64,000 nucleotides of DNA from Mucilaginibacter sp. PPCGB 2223 (GTDB lineage Bacteria > Bacteroidota > Bacteroidia > Sphingobacteriales > Sphingobacteriaceae), in contig NZ_MDJS01000004.1 of the NCBI RefSeq assembly GCF_001705515.1, positions 496,001-560,000 of the forward strand, written 5' to 3'. Positions 44,587 through 52,903 of this stretch are shown here, piece by piece. The position numbers and the translations under genes are program-made. Every line of letters starts with the position of its first letter. Positions within the stretch are counted from its first letter, which is position 1. Below the pieces are notes generated by a model. The model was not told the origin of the DNA. It searched no databases and saw nothing but the letters and a program-made list of their open reading frames with translations.

Positions 44587-45816
44587 TTAACGATGCGATA
44601 CGATGAGCAGGTCGAGATCTTTACAAGGGATCTTAAACCTGTCGCCAATATGTTTGTTGGTTAGGTGCCCCTGGTAAATGTACACCGAGTTACGCACACC
44701 CGATTTTTGCCAGATCACGTTCTTTAGCCCGCCATGCTCGCCGATATCCAGCAAAATAGGCGTAAAGATATTGGTCAGCGCATAGGTTGCGGTACGCGCT
44801 ACGCGCGAGGCGATATTGGGTACGCAGTAATGGATCACATCGTGCTTGCGGAAAACAGGATGCGTATGGTTGGTTATTTCGGAAGTTTCAAAACAGCCGC
44901 CCTGGTCGATACTCACATCGATAATGACCGAGTTGGGTTTCATCCGGCTCACAGTAGCTTCGGATACGATGCACGGGCTGCGGCCCGATTCGGCACGCAT
45001 AGCGCCAATGGCTACATCGCAGGTGGTAATGGCTTTCTCCAAAACTATAGGCTGCACTACCGAGGTAAATACCCGGCTGCCGATGTTGTTTTGCAAACGG
45101 CGCAGCTTATAGATCGACGGATCGAACACCTTCACCTGCGCACCTAAGGATATAGCGGTACGTGCGGCATATTCGCCAACGGTACCTGCGCCTAAAATCA
45201 CGATCTCGGTAGGCGGCACGCCGGTTATCCCGCCCAGCATCAAGCCCTTGCCATCGAACACGTTACTCAGGTATTCGCCGGCTATCAGTATCGATGTCGC
45301 ACCCACGATCTCGCTCATGGCACGTACCACGCTCAGCGAACCGCCTTCGTCTAAAATATCTTCAAAACACAGCGCGGTTACCTTTTTCTGGATAAGTGCG
45401 TTAATGTATTCGGGTTTTAAGGTGGAGTGCTGCAGGGCCGATATCAGCGTTTGATGGGGTTTCATCAGCGCTATCTCCTCCAGCGTCGGCGGCGCTATCT
45501 TGATAATAATGTCGGCCTGTTCGTAAACCGATTTACTGTCATAAACTATCCTTGCGCCCTGCTCGCTGTAATGGTTATCGTAAAAATTGGCGGCTTTGCC
45601 GGCATTGGTCTCTAAAACAACCTCGTGGCCGTTGTTGATGAGCAGCGCTACCGAAAGCGGCGTGAGCGCGATGCGGTTTTCCTGGAAGGATGTTTCGCGC
45701 GGAATACCTATGTAAAGTTTGTTCTTTTTATTTTTAACCTCCAGCATCGACTCCTGCGGCTGCATCATGGCTTGCTTCGCGACGTCGGAAAACCCGCTTA
45801 AAATCCCTGAACTCAT
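44587..45816 (-). CDS. ald: Alanine dehydrogenase
   Basis: 409 residues. The family opens with IGIPRETSFQENRIALTP. A Rossmann domain carries EIVILGAGTVGEYAARTAISLGA for NAD(H) binding, with the following aspartate in VKVFDPS typical of NAD specificity. The catalytic region includes SALQHSTL and MRAESGRSPCIV. The enzyme interconverts L-alanine and pyruvate plus ammonia. The N-terminal 25 residues are an extension compared with the usual start. It shares an operon with ddpX. D-Ala would need a racemase before use; none is encoded here. Confidence 0.88.
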   Translation of the reverse strand: MSSGILSGFSDVAKQAMMQPQESMLEVKNKKNKLYIGIPRETSFQENRIALTPLSVALLINNGHEVVLETNAGKAANFYDNHYSEQGARIVYDSKSVYEQADIIIKIAPPTLEEIALMKPHQTLISALQHSTLKPEYINALIQKKVTALCFEDILDEGGSLSVVRAMSEIVGATSILIAGEYLSNVFDGKGLMLGGITGVPPTEIVILGAGTVGEYAARTAISLGAQVKVFDPSIYKLRRLQNNIGSRVFTSVVQPIVLEKAITTCDVAIGAMRAESGRSPCIVSEATVSRMKPNSVIIDVSIDQGGCFETSEITNHTHPVFRKHDVIHYCVPNIASRVARTATYALTNIFTPILLDIGEHGGLKNVIWQKSGVRNSVYIYQGHLTNKHIGDRFKIPCKDLDLLIVSHR

Positions 45817-45863
45817 AGTATTTCTATTTCCGGTTGATGAAGGTACACAAAAAGATGCTCATA

Positions 45864-46271
45864 TTAAATACTGCTGATATGAATTTCTCTTTTATTATCC
45901 GCTAATATTTCAATATTGATATCTAAATAATGGTTTGGCAGAAGATCTGCTATTTTTTCGGGCCATTCGATAAAGCAATATTCGCCCGAATAAAAGTATT
46001 CTTCATAGCCCATATCCAGGGCTTCTGTTTGGGTTTTGAGTCGGTAAAAATCAAAATGATATATTTTACCTTTCGGGATAAGGTATTCGTTTACGATAGA
46101 GAACGTAGGGCTGCTGATATTTTCATCAGTACCCAAAGCCGAGCACAGCGCTTTGATCAGCGTGGTTTTACCTGCGCCCATCTGCCCGTGAAAAAGGAAG
46201 ATCTTTTGTTTACCGGCAGCTTCGATGATGGAGCGGGCGGTATTATCGATAGTATCGAGGGTAGAAGTCAT
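45864..46271 (-). CDS. tsaE: tRNA threonylcarbamoyladenosine biosynthesis ATPase TsaE
   Basis: 135 residues, a small P-loop ATPase of the TsaE family, partner of TsaB and TsaD in making t6A37 on ANN-decoding tRNAs. The Walker A loop is GQMGAGKTTL; SSPTFSIVNEY and YHFDFYRLKT are the next conserved strands; FIEWPEKI is the characteristic C-terminal motif. The ATG at 46271 was chosen over a GTG at 46280. It lies 47 bp upstream of ald, an association seen in other Bacteroidota. Confidence 0.93.
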   Translation of the reverse strand: MTSTLDTIDNTARSIIEAAGKQKIFLFHGQMGAGKTTLIKALCSALGTDENISSPTFSIVNEYLIPKGKIYHFDFYRLKTQTEALDMGYEEYFYSGEYCFIEWPEKIADLLPNHYLDINIEILADNKREIHISSI

Positions 46272-46291
46272 AATATTCACTTATAAAAAAT

Positions 46292-46432
46292 TGTCATTTC
46301 GAAGGAGCAATGGGAGGGACTGAGTGACTGTGCGACTGAAAAATCTTCTGCAATCAGCAAAACGTCATACATTTAGCAGAAGATTTCTCCTCACGCCCTG
46401 CACTTACCCTACCCGCATTCGTCGAAATGACA
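46292..46432. repeat. 141-bp nested inverted-repeat element
   Basis: Outer arms TGTCATTTCGA (46292-46302) and TCGAAATGACA (46422-46432) are perfect complements; inner arms AAATCTTCTGC (46341-46351) and GCAGAAGATTT (46376-46386) are too. The whole could fold into a branched hairpin. It fills the gap between tsaE and the GbsR-type gene and looks like a MITE-like or REP-like element. Similar TGTCATTTCGA-bounded repeats are common in this phylum. Confidence 0.75.
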
Positions 46433-46499
46433 TATGGTTTTTTATCCCGGACTCAAGTTAAGTTATATCGACATCAAATATAATAAATCATTAAAAATA

Positions 46500-46523
46500 A
46501 ACTTTCAATAAATTTTGAAAGTT
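46500..46523 (+). promoter_or_regulatory. Palindromic operator upstream of the GbsR/MarR-type gene
   Basis: AACTTTCA and TGAAAGTT are perfect inverted arms around eight AT-rich bases. The right arm overlaps the promoter -33 box (TTTG at 46514-46517). This is where an autorepressor of the MarR class would be expected to bind. Confidence 0.65.
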
Positions 46524-46543
46524 AAATAATGTTTGTACATTTG
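46514..46543 (+). promoter_or_regulatory. Promoter of the GbsR-type operon
   Basis: TTTG (46514-46517) and TACATTTG (46536-46543) are 18 bp apart, a consensus match. The ATG of the regulator starts three bases after the -7 box, so the mRNA would be leaderless or nearly so. Confidence 0.75.
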
Positions 46544-46546
46544 TAT

Positions 46547-47053
46547 ATGGAATTGGCAGAAGCAAAGCAAAAGTTTATCGAATCGTGGGGCAAGTTAGGT
46601 TCAGAATGGGGTATTAACCGTACCATGGCTCAGGTACATGCCTTATTGCTCATCACACCCGAGGCGCTCACCACCGAAGAGATCATGGAGCAACTGAGCA
46701 TATCGCGTGGCAACGCCAATATGACCCTGCGCGACTTAATTGGCTGGGGACTGGTTGAGAAGCAATTAAAACCCGGCGAACGTAAAGAGTACTTTTTTGC
46801 CGATAAAGATACCTGGAACATTGCCCGGCAAGTCGCCAAAGAGCGCCGCAAACGCGAGCTCGACCCGATCATCAAAATACTCGACGAACTCACGAAGGTA
46901 AAGGGCGATACAAAGGATCCGGAGTATGCCACCTTTAATAAATCGGTAACCGATATTAACAAACTGGCAAAAAACGTTGATAAAACTTTAGAGACCATGC
47001 TCAAAGCCGAAGAGAATTGGTTCTGGGGATCGGTTATCAAGATCTTTAAATAG
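46547..47053 (+). CDS. GbsR/MarR-family transcriptional regulator
   Basis: 168 residues. The winged helix lies at about 25-90 (INRTMAQVHALLLITPEALTTEEIMEQLSISRGNANMTLRDLIGWGLVEK), with a basic wing (LKPGERKEYFFADKDTWNI). The C-terminal coil (IIKILDELTKVK and so on) is a dimerisation helix. The GbsR group regulates genes in response to small molecules or redox. The operator palindrome at 46500-46523 overlaps its own promoter, which argues for autoregulation of this operon. The start at ATG 46547 is preferred over an upstream TTG. Confidence 0.85.
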   Translation: MELAEAKQKFIESWGKLGSEWGINRTMAQVHALLLITPEALTTEEIMEQLSISRGNANMTLRDLIGWGLVEKQLKPGERKEYFFADKDTWNIARQVAKERRKRELDPIIKILDELTKVKGDTKDPEYATFNKSVTDINKLAKNVDKTLETMLKAEENWFWGSVIKIFK

Positions 47054-47103
47054 GTCTTTTTTTATGACTATATATTTCAATTATTACTGAAAATTCAAAT
47101 AAA

Positions 47104-47928
47104 ATGAATACTTTAAAAAACTATCTGATCCTATACGATGCCGAATGCCCTATGTGCAGCCTGTATACCAAAGCCATGGTGAATACCGGCACGCTCGAAC
47201 GCAAAGGCCGTAAGGCTTATCAGCGTGTACCAGTAGCCGCCTGCCCTATGGTCGACAGGCAGCGCGCCGTGAACGAGATAGCCCTCGTTAACCAAACCAC
47301 CGGCGAAGTAACATACGGTATCCAAAGCCTGTTTAAAATCATCGGCAATGCTATACCGGTACTTAAACCCCTGTTCGCGTTTGGGCCGTTTGTATGGTTG
47401 ATGAGCAAGGTTTACGCCTTTATATCTTATAACCGCCGGGTCATTATCCCTGCATCCCATGCAGATACCACTACTCAATTACAGCCAACTTTTAAACTGC
47501 ATTACCGTATTGCTTACCTGCTATTCACCTGGATAGTTACTGCTTTTGTGCTAACCCGTTATGTACACTTAATGTACGGATTGTTGCCGATAGGCACCGC
47601 TTACCGCGAATACTTGGTTTGCGGTGGCCAGATCATCTTCCAAAGCGTAGTCATCAGCTTCTTTGCAAAGGATAAGCTTTGGACATACCTCGGCAACATG
47701 ATGACCATCTCTTTCGCCGGCGCATTGTTATTCCTGCCTGGTCTGGTATTAGCTCATTTTGCCCATTTACAACCTTTGTTTTATGTACTGTACTTTTTAA
47801 CCGTAGCCGGGTTAATGTTTGTAGAACATATCCGCCGTACGGGGTTATTAAACCTGGGCCGGGCATTAACCATCAGTTGGGCAAGCTACCGCCTGCTGGT
47901 TTTATTACTGATATTTTTAGCCAACTAA
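47104..47928 (+). CDS. DCC-family thiol-disulfide oxidoreductase-like protein with membrane domain
   Basis: 274 residues. Residues 1-110 are a DUF393/DCC domain with the redox motif YDAECPMC (C15, C18). Five to six hydrophobic helices follow from about residue 130 (IAYLLFTWIVTAFVLT, EYLVCGGQIIFQSVVISFF, FAGALLFLPGLVLAHF, LFYVLYFLTVAGLMFV). The two parts look like a redox head on a membrane body. It is the second gene of the GbsR-type operon and ends four bases before the next start codon. The electron partner is not known. Confidence 0.82.
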   Translation: MNTLKNYLILYDAECPMCSLYTKAMVNTGTLERKGRKAYQRVPVAACPMVDRQRAVNEIALVNQTTGEVTYGIQSLFKIIGNAIPVLKPLFAFGPFVWLMSKVYAFISYNRRVIIPASHADTTTQLQPTFKLHYRIAYLLFTWIVTAFVLTRYVHLMYGLLPIGTAYREYLVCGGQIIFQSVVISFFAKDKLWTYLGNMMTISFAGALLFLPGLVLAHFAHLQPLFYVLYFLTVAGLMFVEHIRRTGLLNLGRALTISWASYRLLVLLLIFLAN

Positions 47929-47931
47929 GTC

Positions 47932-48858
47932 ATGAAATACAAAAAGATCATTCTCGCCGGCGGTAACGGTTACCTCGGCGGCGTACTGGCCGGTTACTAT
48001 CGCAACCTTGCCGATGAGATCATTATTTTAAGCCGCAAGCCTAAAGCAACCGATGGCAACATCAAAACGTTGGTATGGGATGGCAAAACCGAAGGAGACT
48101 GGGTAAGCCAACTGGAAGGTGCCGAAATGCTCATCAACCTTTGCGGTAAAAACGTAAACTGCCGTTACACCAACACCAACCGCGAGGAGATCGTTAACTC
48201 ACGCGTAGCACCTACAAAGCTATTAGGCAAAGTAGTCGAAAAACTAAAAGAACCGCCAAAGCTTTGGATCAATCTTTCTTCAGCTACGATATACCGCCAT
48301 GCCGAAGACCGCCCGCAAGATGAAGCAACCGGCGACATTGGTTACGGTTTTTCTATCGATGTATGCCAGCAATGGGAAGCCGCCTTTTATGAATCTATCA
48401 CACCTAAAACCCGCAAAATAGCTTTACGCATGGGCATCGTACTCGGCATGGCCGACAGCGCTTTCCCACGCCTGTTCAACCTGGTAAAATTTGGTTTGGG
48501 CGGCAAACAAGGCGATGGCAAGCAATACCTCAACTGGGTACACGAGCAGGATGCCGCCCGCTGCACTGAGTTTCTATTGCAACATACAGAGTTAGACGGC
48601 GCAGTCAATTGCACCGCTCCCGCACCTATACAAAATGCCGCTTTTATGGCCACTTTGCGCAAAGCCTGGGGAATACCTTTCGGCTTGCCAACCGCGGCAT
48701 GGTTGTTAAACATAGGCATGGCTGTCGTCGGCAGTGAACGGGAATTGATACTTAAAAGCCGCTGGGTGATACCTACGCGGCTGTTGGATGCCGGTTATCA
48801 ATTCCTCTTCGCCGAAGCGGAGTATGCGATTAAAGACCTACTGAGTATTACTAAATAA
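47932..48858 (+). CDS. TIGR01777-family (SDR39U1-like) epimerase
   Basis: 308 residues, an extended short-chain dehydrogenase: GGNGYLGGVLAGYY for the nucleotide loop, INLCGKNVNCRYTNTNREEIVNSRV, the active-site-like SSATIYRHAEDRPQDE, and the domain end LVKFGLGGKQGDGKQYLNWVHEQDAA. The C-terminal DUF1731-like region begins near NCTAPAPIQNAAF. The substrate is not known for this family. It lies 3 bp after the DCC gene and forms the third gene of the operon. Confidence 0.88.
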   Translation: MKYKKIILAGGNGYLGGVLAGYYRNLADEIIILSRKPKATDGNIKTLVWDGKTEGDWVSQLEGAEMLINLCGKNVNCRYTNTNREEIVNSRVAPTKLLGKVVEKLKEPPKLWINLSSATIYRHAEDRPQDEATGDIGYGFSIDVCQQWEAAFYESITPKTRKIALRMGIVLGMADSAFPRLFNLVKFGLGGKQGDGKQYLNWVHEQDAARCTEFLLQHTELDGAVNCTAPAPIQNAAFMATLRKAWGIPFGLPTAAWLLNIGMAVVGSERELILKSRWVIPTRLLDAGYQFLFAEAEYAIKDLLSITK

Positions 48859-48885
48859 CTCTATATTGACCTTAATCTTACACAA

Positions 48886-49803
48886 ATGAGTGATAAATCT
48901 TTTGACCCTAAATTTATGGGGTTCTTAATGTCAAATTTGCTGGCGTTTGCAATCATTGGCCTTAGTGCGCTTTTTTTAGAACATGATCATACTGACGTAA
49001 TACTGGTCTTTTCTGAATTTATCATTATCCCGATACTGATGGGATTGGTATGCGCCTGGTATTGGCTCAAAACGGACCTGAGCGGAAGAAGCTGGACAGC
49101 TAATGTAGGTGCCAATAGTTTGATCGCTGTTTTCCTGAGCTCTGTTTTTTTGCACGAAGGAGTTATTTGCCTTCTAATCGTCTCGCCATTGATATTCTGC
49201 TTTATGCTGGTAGGCACGGCCATCGGCAAAGCCATCTTTAAACGCAACAATCAAAATCTCAACGTAAGCGTATTCGCTCTGCTGGCCTTAATATTTGTTG
49301 CCGATTCCTTATCTAAGCACGATTATAAAAATGTAGTTTCGGACAGCATCGTGATCAACGCAACCCCGGATAAGATATGGAAGAATGTGGTGTCGTTTGA
49401 ACCGATCAAACAAAAAAACACGTATTGGCTTTTCAGGATAGGTATGCCAAGTCCAATGGCAACAACCGTAACCGGGCAATACAACGGCGCGGGGCGCAAA
49501 TGTATCTTTAGCAACGGCTATGTTTTCGGTGAAAAAATAGTGACTTACGATGAGAACAAGGACCTTACCTTCGACATTATCGATCAGCCGCGCGACCCGG
49601 AGATCATGGGCCATATCGATATAGAACGCGGCCAGTTTTTGTTAAAAGATAACGGTAACGGCACCACTACCCTTATCGGAAATAGCTGGTATAAACTTTA
49701 TGTGTTTCCGGTTTGGTATTACGATATCTGGGCGCAAAGCATTACGCGCAATGTACACTTACGTGTGATGCAGCATATTAAAGAATTGAGTGAAAAAAAT
49801 TAA
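48886..49803 (+). CDS. Membrane protein with C-terminal SRPBCC/polyketide-cyclase-like domain
   Basis: 305 residues: four or five membrane helices in the first about 140 residues (FMGFLMSNLLAFAIIGLSALFL and onward), then a soluble START/SRPBCC-type domain (VSDSIVINATPDKIWKNVVSFEPI, TTTLIGNSWYKLYVFPVWYYD) that binds hydrophobic ligands in related proteins. The combination is unusual and I cannot name a known protein. It follows the epimerase by 27 bp and overlaps the next gene by 14 bp. Confidence 0.7.
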   Translation: MSDKSFDPKFMGFLMSNLLAFAIIGLSALFLEHDHTDVILVFSEFIIIPILMGLVCAWYWLKTDLSGRSWTANVGANSLIAVFLSSVFLHEGVICLLIVSPLIFCFMLVGTAIGKAIFKRNNQNLNVSVFALLALIFVADSLSKHDYKNVVSDSIVINATPDKIWKNVVSFEPIKQKNTYWLFRIGMPSPMATTVTGQYNGAGRKCIFSNGYVFGEKIVTYDENKDLTFDIIDQPRDPEIMGHIDIERGQFLLKDNGNGTTTLIGNSWYKLYVFPVWYYDIWAQSITRNVHLRVMQHIKELSEKN

Positions 49804-50251
49804 CCTGTTTAGTTTCGTCGTCAAAAACTTTGGCTTTTTAAAGTATGTGCCATTGCTGCCGCTGGTATTTGATGCCTGGCTCAAACTATGGACATTACTT
49901 ACAAACGCTTCCATCCTCGATGCAATGGAAGCCATAGAAGCCGAAGTTTTAACCTGGCAGGGCGCAAGTGCCGGCCTGCACAAATATGGCGGCGTTCAGT
50001 TTAATTATAACGGGCGCGAACTTGGGCATATTCACGGTAACGGGTTGTTAGATATGCGTTTCAGCCGCTCTATAAAAAACAAACTGCTTGTCGAAAACCG
50101 CATAACACATCACCATGTTTTTGTTAACTCGGGTTGGATCAGCTTCTACATCCGAAATGAAAAAGATGCTGAATATGCTCTCCGTTTATTAAAAATGACT
50201 TATGATCGGCGGAATAGAATCAATAGCTCTACGCTTCTTCATGCTTCCTGA
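49790..50251 (+). CDS. Luciferase-domain (DUF5519-like) protein
   Basis: 153 residues matching the small luciferase-family domain (PF17648 type): AEVLTWQGASAGLHKYGGVQFNYNGRELGHIHGNGLLDMRFSRSIKN, then HHHVFVNSGWISFYIRNEKDAEYALRLLKMTY. Despite the name these are not known to emit light; the fold resembles a domain in eukaryotic luciferin-binding proteins. It is the last gene of the GbsR-type operon and overlaps the convergent ydeP-type gene by 23 bp. Confidence 0.75.
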   Translation: MKKINLFSFVVKNFGFLKYVPLLPLVFDAWLKLWTLLTNASILDAMEAIEAEVLTWQGASAGLHKYGGVQFNYNGRELGHIHGNGLLDMRFSRSIKNKLLVENRITHHHVFVNSGWISFYIRNEKDAEYALRLLKMTYDRRNRINSSTLLHAS

Positions 50252-52547
50252 TTTTGATATAAACCAGCTTGCTGGTCGGGGTATTGCTTTTTTCAGCAAC
50301 GCTGTCTACCGGCACCAGTACATTTGTTTCGGGGTAATAGGTGGCAGTGTTCCTTTCGGGGATGTTATACGGTACTACCACAAATAGCCTGGCCACACGT
50401 TCTTTTCCTTTAAAATGACTGTACAGGTCTACTTTATCACCAGCTTTTAATCCCGCTTTCGCGATGTCGGCGATATTCATAAATATCACCCGGCGCTCAT
50501 TGTGGATGCCACGGTAACGATCATCGAGACCGTAAATAGTGGTGTTAAACTGGTCGTGGCTGCGGATGGTCATCATATAATATTCATCTTCGGCAAGATT
50601 ATGTACAGGCAAACCAGCGATATTGAATTTGGCTTTATCGCCAAAATCCGGCGTTGGGAATTTACCGCCCCGGGGCGCATTAGGCAAATAAAAACCTGCC
50701 TTATCGCGCACACGCCTATTGTAATCTTCAAAACCCGGTATAACTTTTTCTACGTCGTCGCGGATGTGATCATAATGAGCAATATATTTATCCCAGTCGA
50801 CAACCGACTTTTTGCCCAGCACGGCTTTAGCCAGTTCGCAAACAATCACGGTTTCGCTTTTCAGCTGATCGGATACCGGGTCGAGCACACCTTTTGACTG
50901 CTGTACCACGCCCATCGAGTTTTCGCAACTTACAATTTGTTCAATTCCGTTAATGATATCTTTATCGCTGCGGGCGTAAGTAGGCAAAATAATGGCCTCC
51001 TTACCATGCACAAAATGGCTGCGGTTTAATTTGGTTGAGATCTGCACCGTCAGGTCGCACCGGCGCAAACCATCTGCAGTGTAAGTAGTATCCGGCGTAG
51101 CCGATAAAAAATTACCGCCCATCGCAAAAAACACTTTTAATTTACCCTGGTGCATAGCTTTGATGGATTCGACCACATCATAACCGTTCTTACGCGGCGG
51201 TTCAAAACCGTATACTTCCTTCAGTTTATCCAGCTGCTCTTTTTTAGGTTTATCAAATATGAGCATGGTACGGTTGCCCTGCACATTGCTATGCCCGCGC
51301 ACCGGGCACAGCCCTGCACCGGGTTTGCCGATGGCGCCTTTTAATAATGCCAGATTAGCTATCTCTTTAATGGTAGCCACCCCGTTGACATGTTGGGTAA
51401 TACCCATAGCCCAGCAGATAATGATCTTGCTTGTGCCCTTCAGCATATCCGCGGCCTGCTTTATCTGCGCAAGCGGCACACCGGCAGCATCTGCCAGATC
51501 GTTAACATCATATTTTTGCAGGCTATCAATAAATTCATCATAGCCGGCTGTTTTTTCGTTGATGAACTGATGGTCAAAAACCTTTTGCGGGTTTTCTTTT
51601 TCGGCCTGATGCAACAACAGTTCGATGGCTTTGATAAGCGCCATATCGCCGTTGATCCTAACCTGCAGGTACAGGTCGGCCAGTCGGGTGCTAAAGCCAA
51701 GGGCGCCCTTGATGGTTTGCGGGTTTTTAAAAGCCATCAGGCCGGCCTCGTGCAAAGGATTGATCGCGATGATCTTGCTGCCGTTCTTTTTGGCTTTCTC
51801 AAGCGCGGTCAGCATCCTCGGGTGATTGGTGCCCGGGTTTTGCCCCATCACGATGATTACATCCGTATCGTAAAAATCGTTCAAAGTTACTGTCCCTTTG
51901 CCGATGCCTATCGACTCTGACAAAGCCGTACCGGTAGATTCGTGGCACATATTGGAGCAATCGGGCAGGTTGTTGGTGCCATATTCGCGCACAAACAACT
52001 GGTAAACAAACGAGGCTTCGTTACTCGTCCGCCCCGAAGTATAAAAAGCTGCCTCATCGGGCGAGGCCAATCCATTTAAGTGTTGTGCTATTTTTTGATA
52101 AGCATCCTCCCAGCTAATCGGCTGGTAATGCGTACCGCCTTGCGGCAGATAGACAGGTTGTGCGATGCGGCCTTTTTTGCCCATCTCAAAATCCGTCAGC
52201 GCCGCCAGATCGGCAACAGAGTTTTGCGCGAAGAACTCTGCGTCAAGCTTCTTATTGGTCGCCTCCCAAGCCAGGGCCTTGGCTCCGTTCTCGCAATATT
52301 CGGCGAAGGGCGAGCGGTCATCATCCGGGTCGGGCCAAGCGCAGCTTGAGCAGTCAAAGCCGCCGGGCTGGTTCATTTTCAATAAAGCCTTTAATCCCCG
52401 CAAAGGGTTGCCTTCTTCTTCCAGCACATCTTTCATCGCCGCGCCTACGGCACTCATGCCCGCGGCCCAATGTTTGGGTTCGGTAAGCCTGATCCCGGTT
52501 AGCTCTTCGGGGTTTTCGGCGCCGGGCGCTTTGGCTTTAGTGCTCAT
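50229..52547 (-). CDS. FdhF/YdeP-family molybdopterin oxidoreductase
   Basis: 772 residues of the YdeP type. The N-terminal cysteine motif is C66-S-S-C69, with C85 later, preceding PDPDDDRSP. Molybdopterin-binding segments follow: FYTSGRTSNEASFVYQLF, CHESTGTALSESIGIGKG, VMGQNPGTNHPRML, WAMGITQHVNG. The C-terminal dinucleotide domain carries TIRSHDQFNTTIYGLDDRYRG. Proteins of this type are formate-dehydrogenase-like, but their natural substrate is not settled. It is the last gene of a three-gene unit with fdhD. The stop is inside the last codons of the luciferase-like gene. Confidence 0.87.
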   Translation of the reverse strand: MSTKAKAPGAENPEELTGIRLTEPKHWAAGMSAVGAAMKDVLEEEGNPLRGLKALLKMNQPGGFDCSSCAWPDPDDDRSPFAEYCENGAKALAWEATNKKLDAEFFAQNSVADLAALTDFEMGKKGRIAQPVYLPQGGTHYQPISWEDAYQKIAQHLNGLASPDEAAFYTSGRTSNEASFVYQLFVREYGTNNLPDCSNMCHESTGTALSESIGIGKGTVTLNDFYDTDVIIVMGQNPGTNHPRMLTALEKAKKNGSKIIAINPLHEAGLMAFKNPQTIKGALGFSTRLADLYLQVRINGDMALIKAIELLLHQAEKENPQKVFDHQFINEKTAGYDEFIDSLQKYDVNDLADAAGVPLAQIKQAADMLKGTSKIIICWAMGITQHVNGVATIKEIANLALLKGAIGKPGAGLCPVRGHSNVQGNRTMLIFDKPKKEQLDKLKEVYGFEPPRKNGYDVVESIKAMHQGKLKVFFAMGGNFLSATPDTTYTADGLRRCDLTVQISTKLNRSHFVHGKEAIILPTYARSDKDIINGIEQIVSCENSMGVVQQSKGVLDPVSDQLKSETVIVCELAKAVLGKKSVVDWDKYIAHYDHIRDDVEKVIPGFEDYNRRVRDKAGFYLPNAPRGGKFPTPDFGDKAKFNIAGLPVHNLAEDEYYMMTIRSHDQFNTTIYGLDDRYRGIHNERRVIFMNIADIAKAGLKAGDKVDLYSHFKGKERVARLFVVVPYNIPERNTATYYPETNVLVPVDSVAEKSNTPTSKLVYIKIRKHEEA

Positions 52548-52899
52548 GGCTGTGCGCGGCTAAAGGGTTTGGATAGTTATCGCTTTGGTCTTCGGCTACG
52601 TTATCAAGGCATTTAAAGTCCTTTTCGACATAGAGCAGCAGCTTACCGTTGGTATTTTCGAAGCCCACGCGGTCGGTATCCGTCCACTCTTCGGCCTGTG
52701 CCTGGGGCATCAGCAGGGTGATGATATCGTTATCGTAAGTAGCCTTTAATTCGGGCTCGTCGCTCGCCCTCAAAATGTAAGTGAGCATTTTGTTGCCGAA
52801 ATCGGTGCGCTCGGTAATAACGCCTTGATCCTTGAATTGTTCAACTTCGGATTGGGTAAGACGGTAGCGAACTGAATTCCCCCTGATACGTATTTTCAT
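52537..52899 (-). CDS. Small conserved protein between fdhD and ydeP (DUF7009-like)
   Basis: 120 residues, MKIRIRGNSVRYRLTQSEVEQF at the start, three to four beta strands, and a histidine-rich end (AAHSHEH). I recognise it only as the small protein often seen beside ydeP-type genes in Bacteroidota. No catalytic motif is visible. It overlaps the ydeP gene by 11 bp and follows fdhD by 4 bp, so it is translated with them. It may help load the molybdenum cofactor or metal into the oxidoreductase; that is inference. Confidence 0.65.
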   Translation of the reverse strand: MKIRIRGNSVRYRLTQSEVEQFKDQGVITERTDFGNKMLTYILRASDEPELKATYDNDIITLLMPQAQAEEWTDTDRVGFENTNGKLLLYVEKDFKCLDNVAEDQSDNYPNPLAAHSHEH

Positions 52900-52903
52900 G
52901 ACC

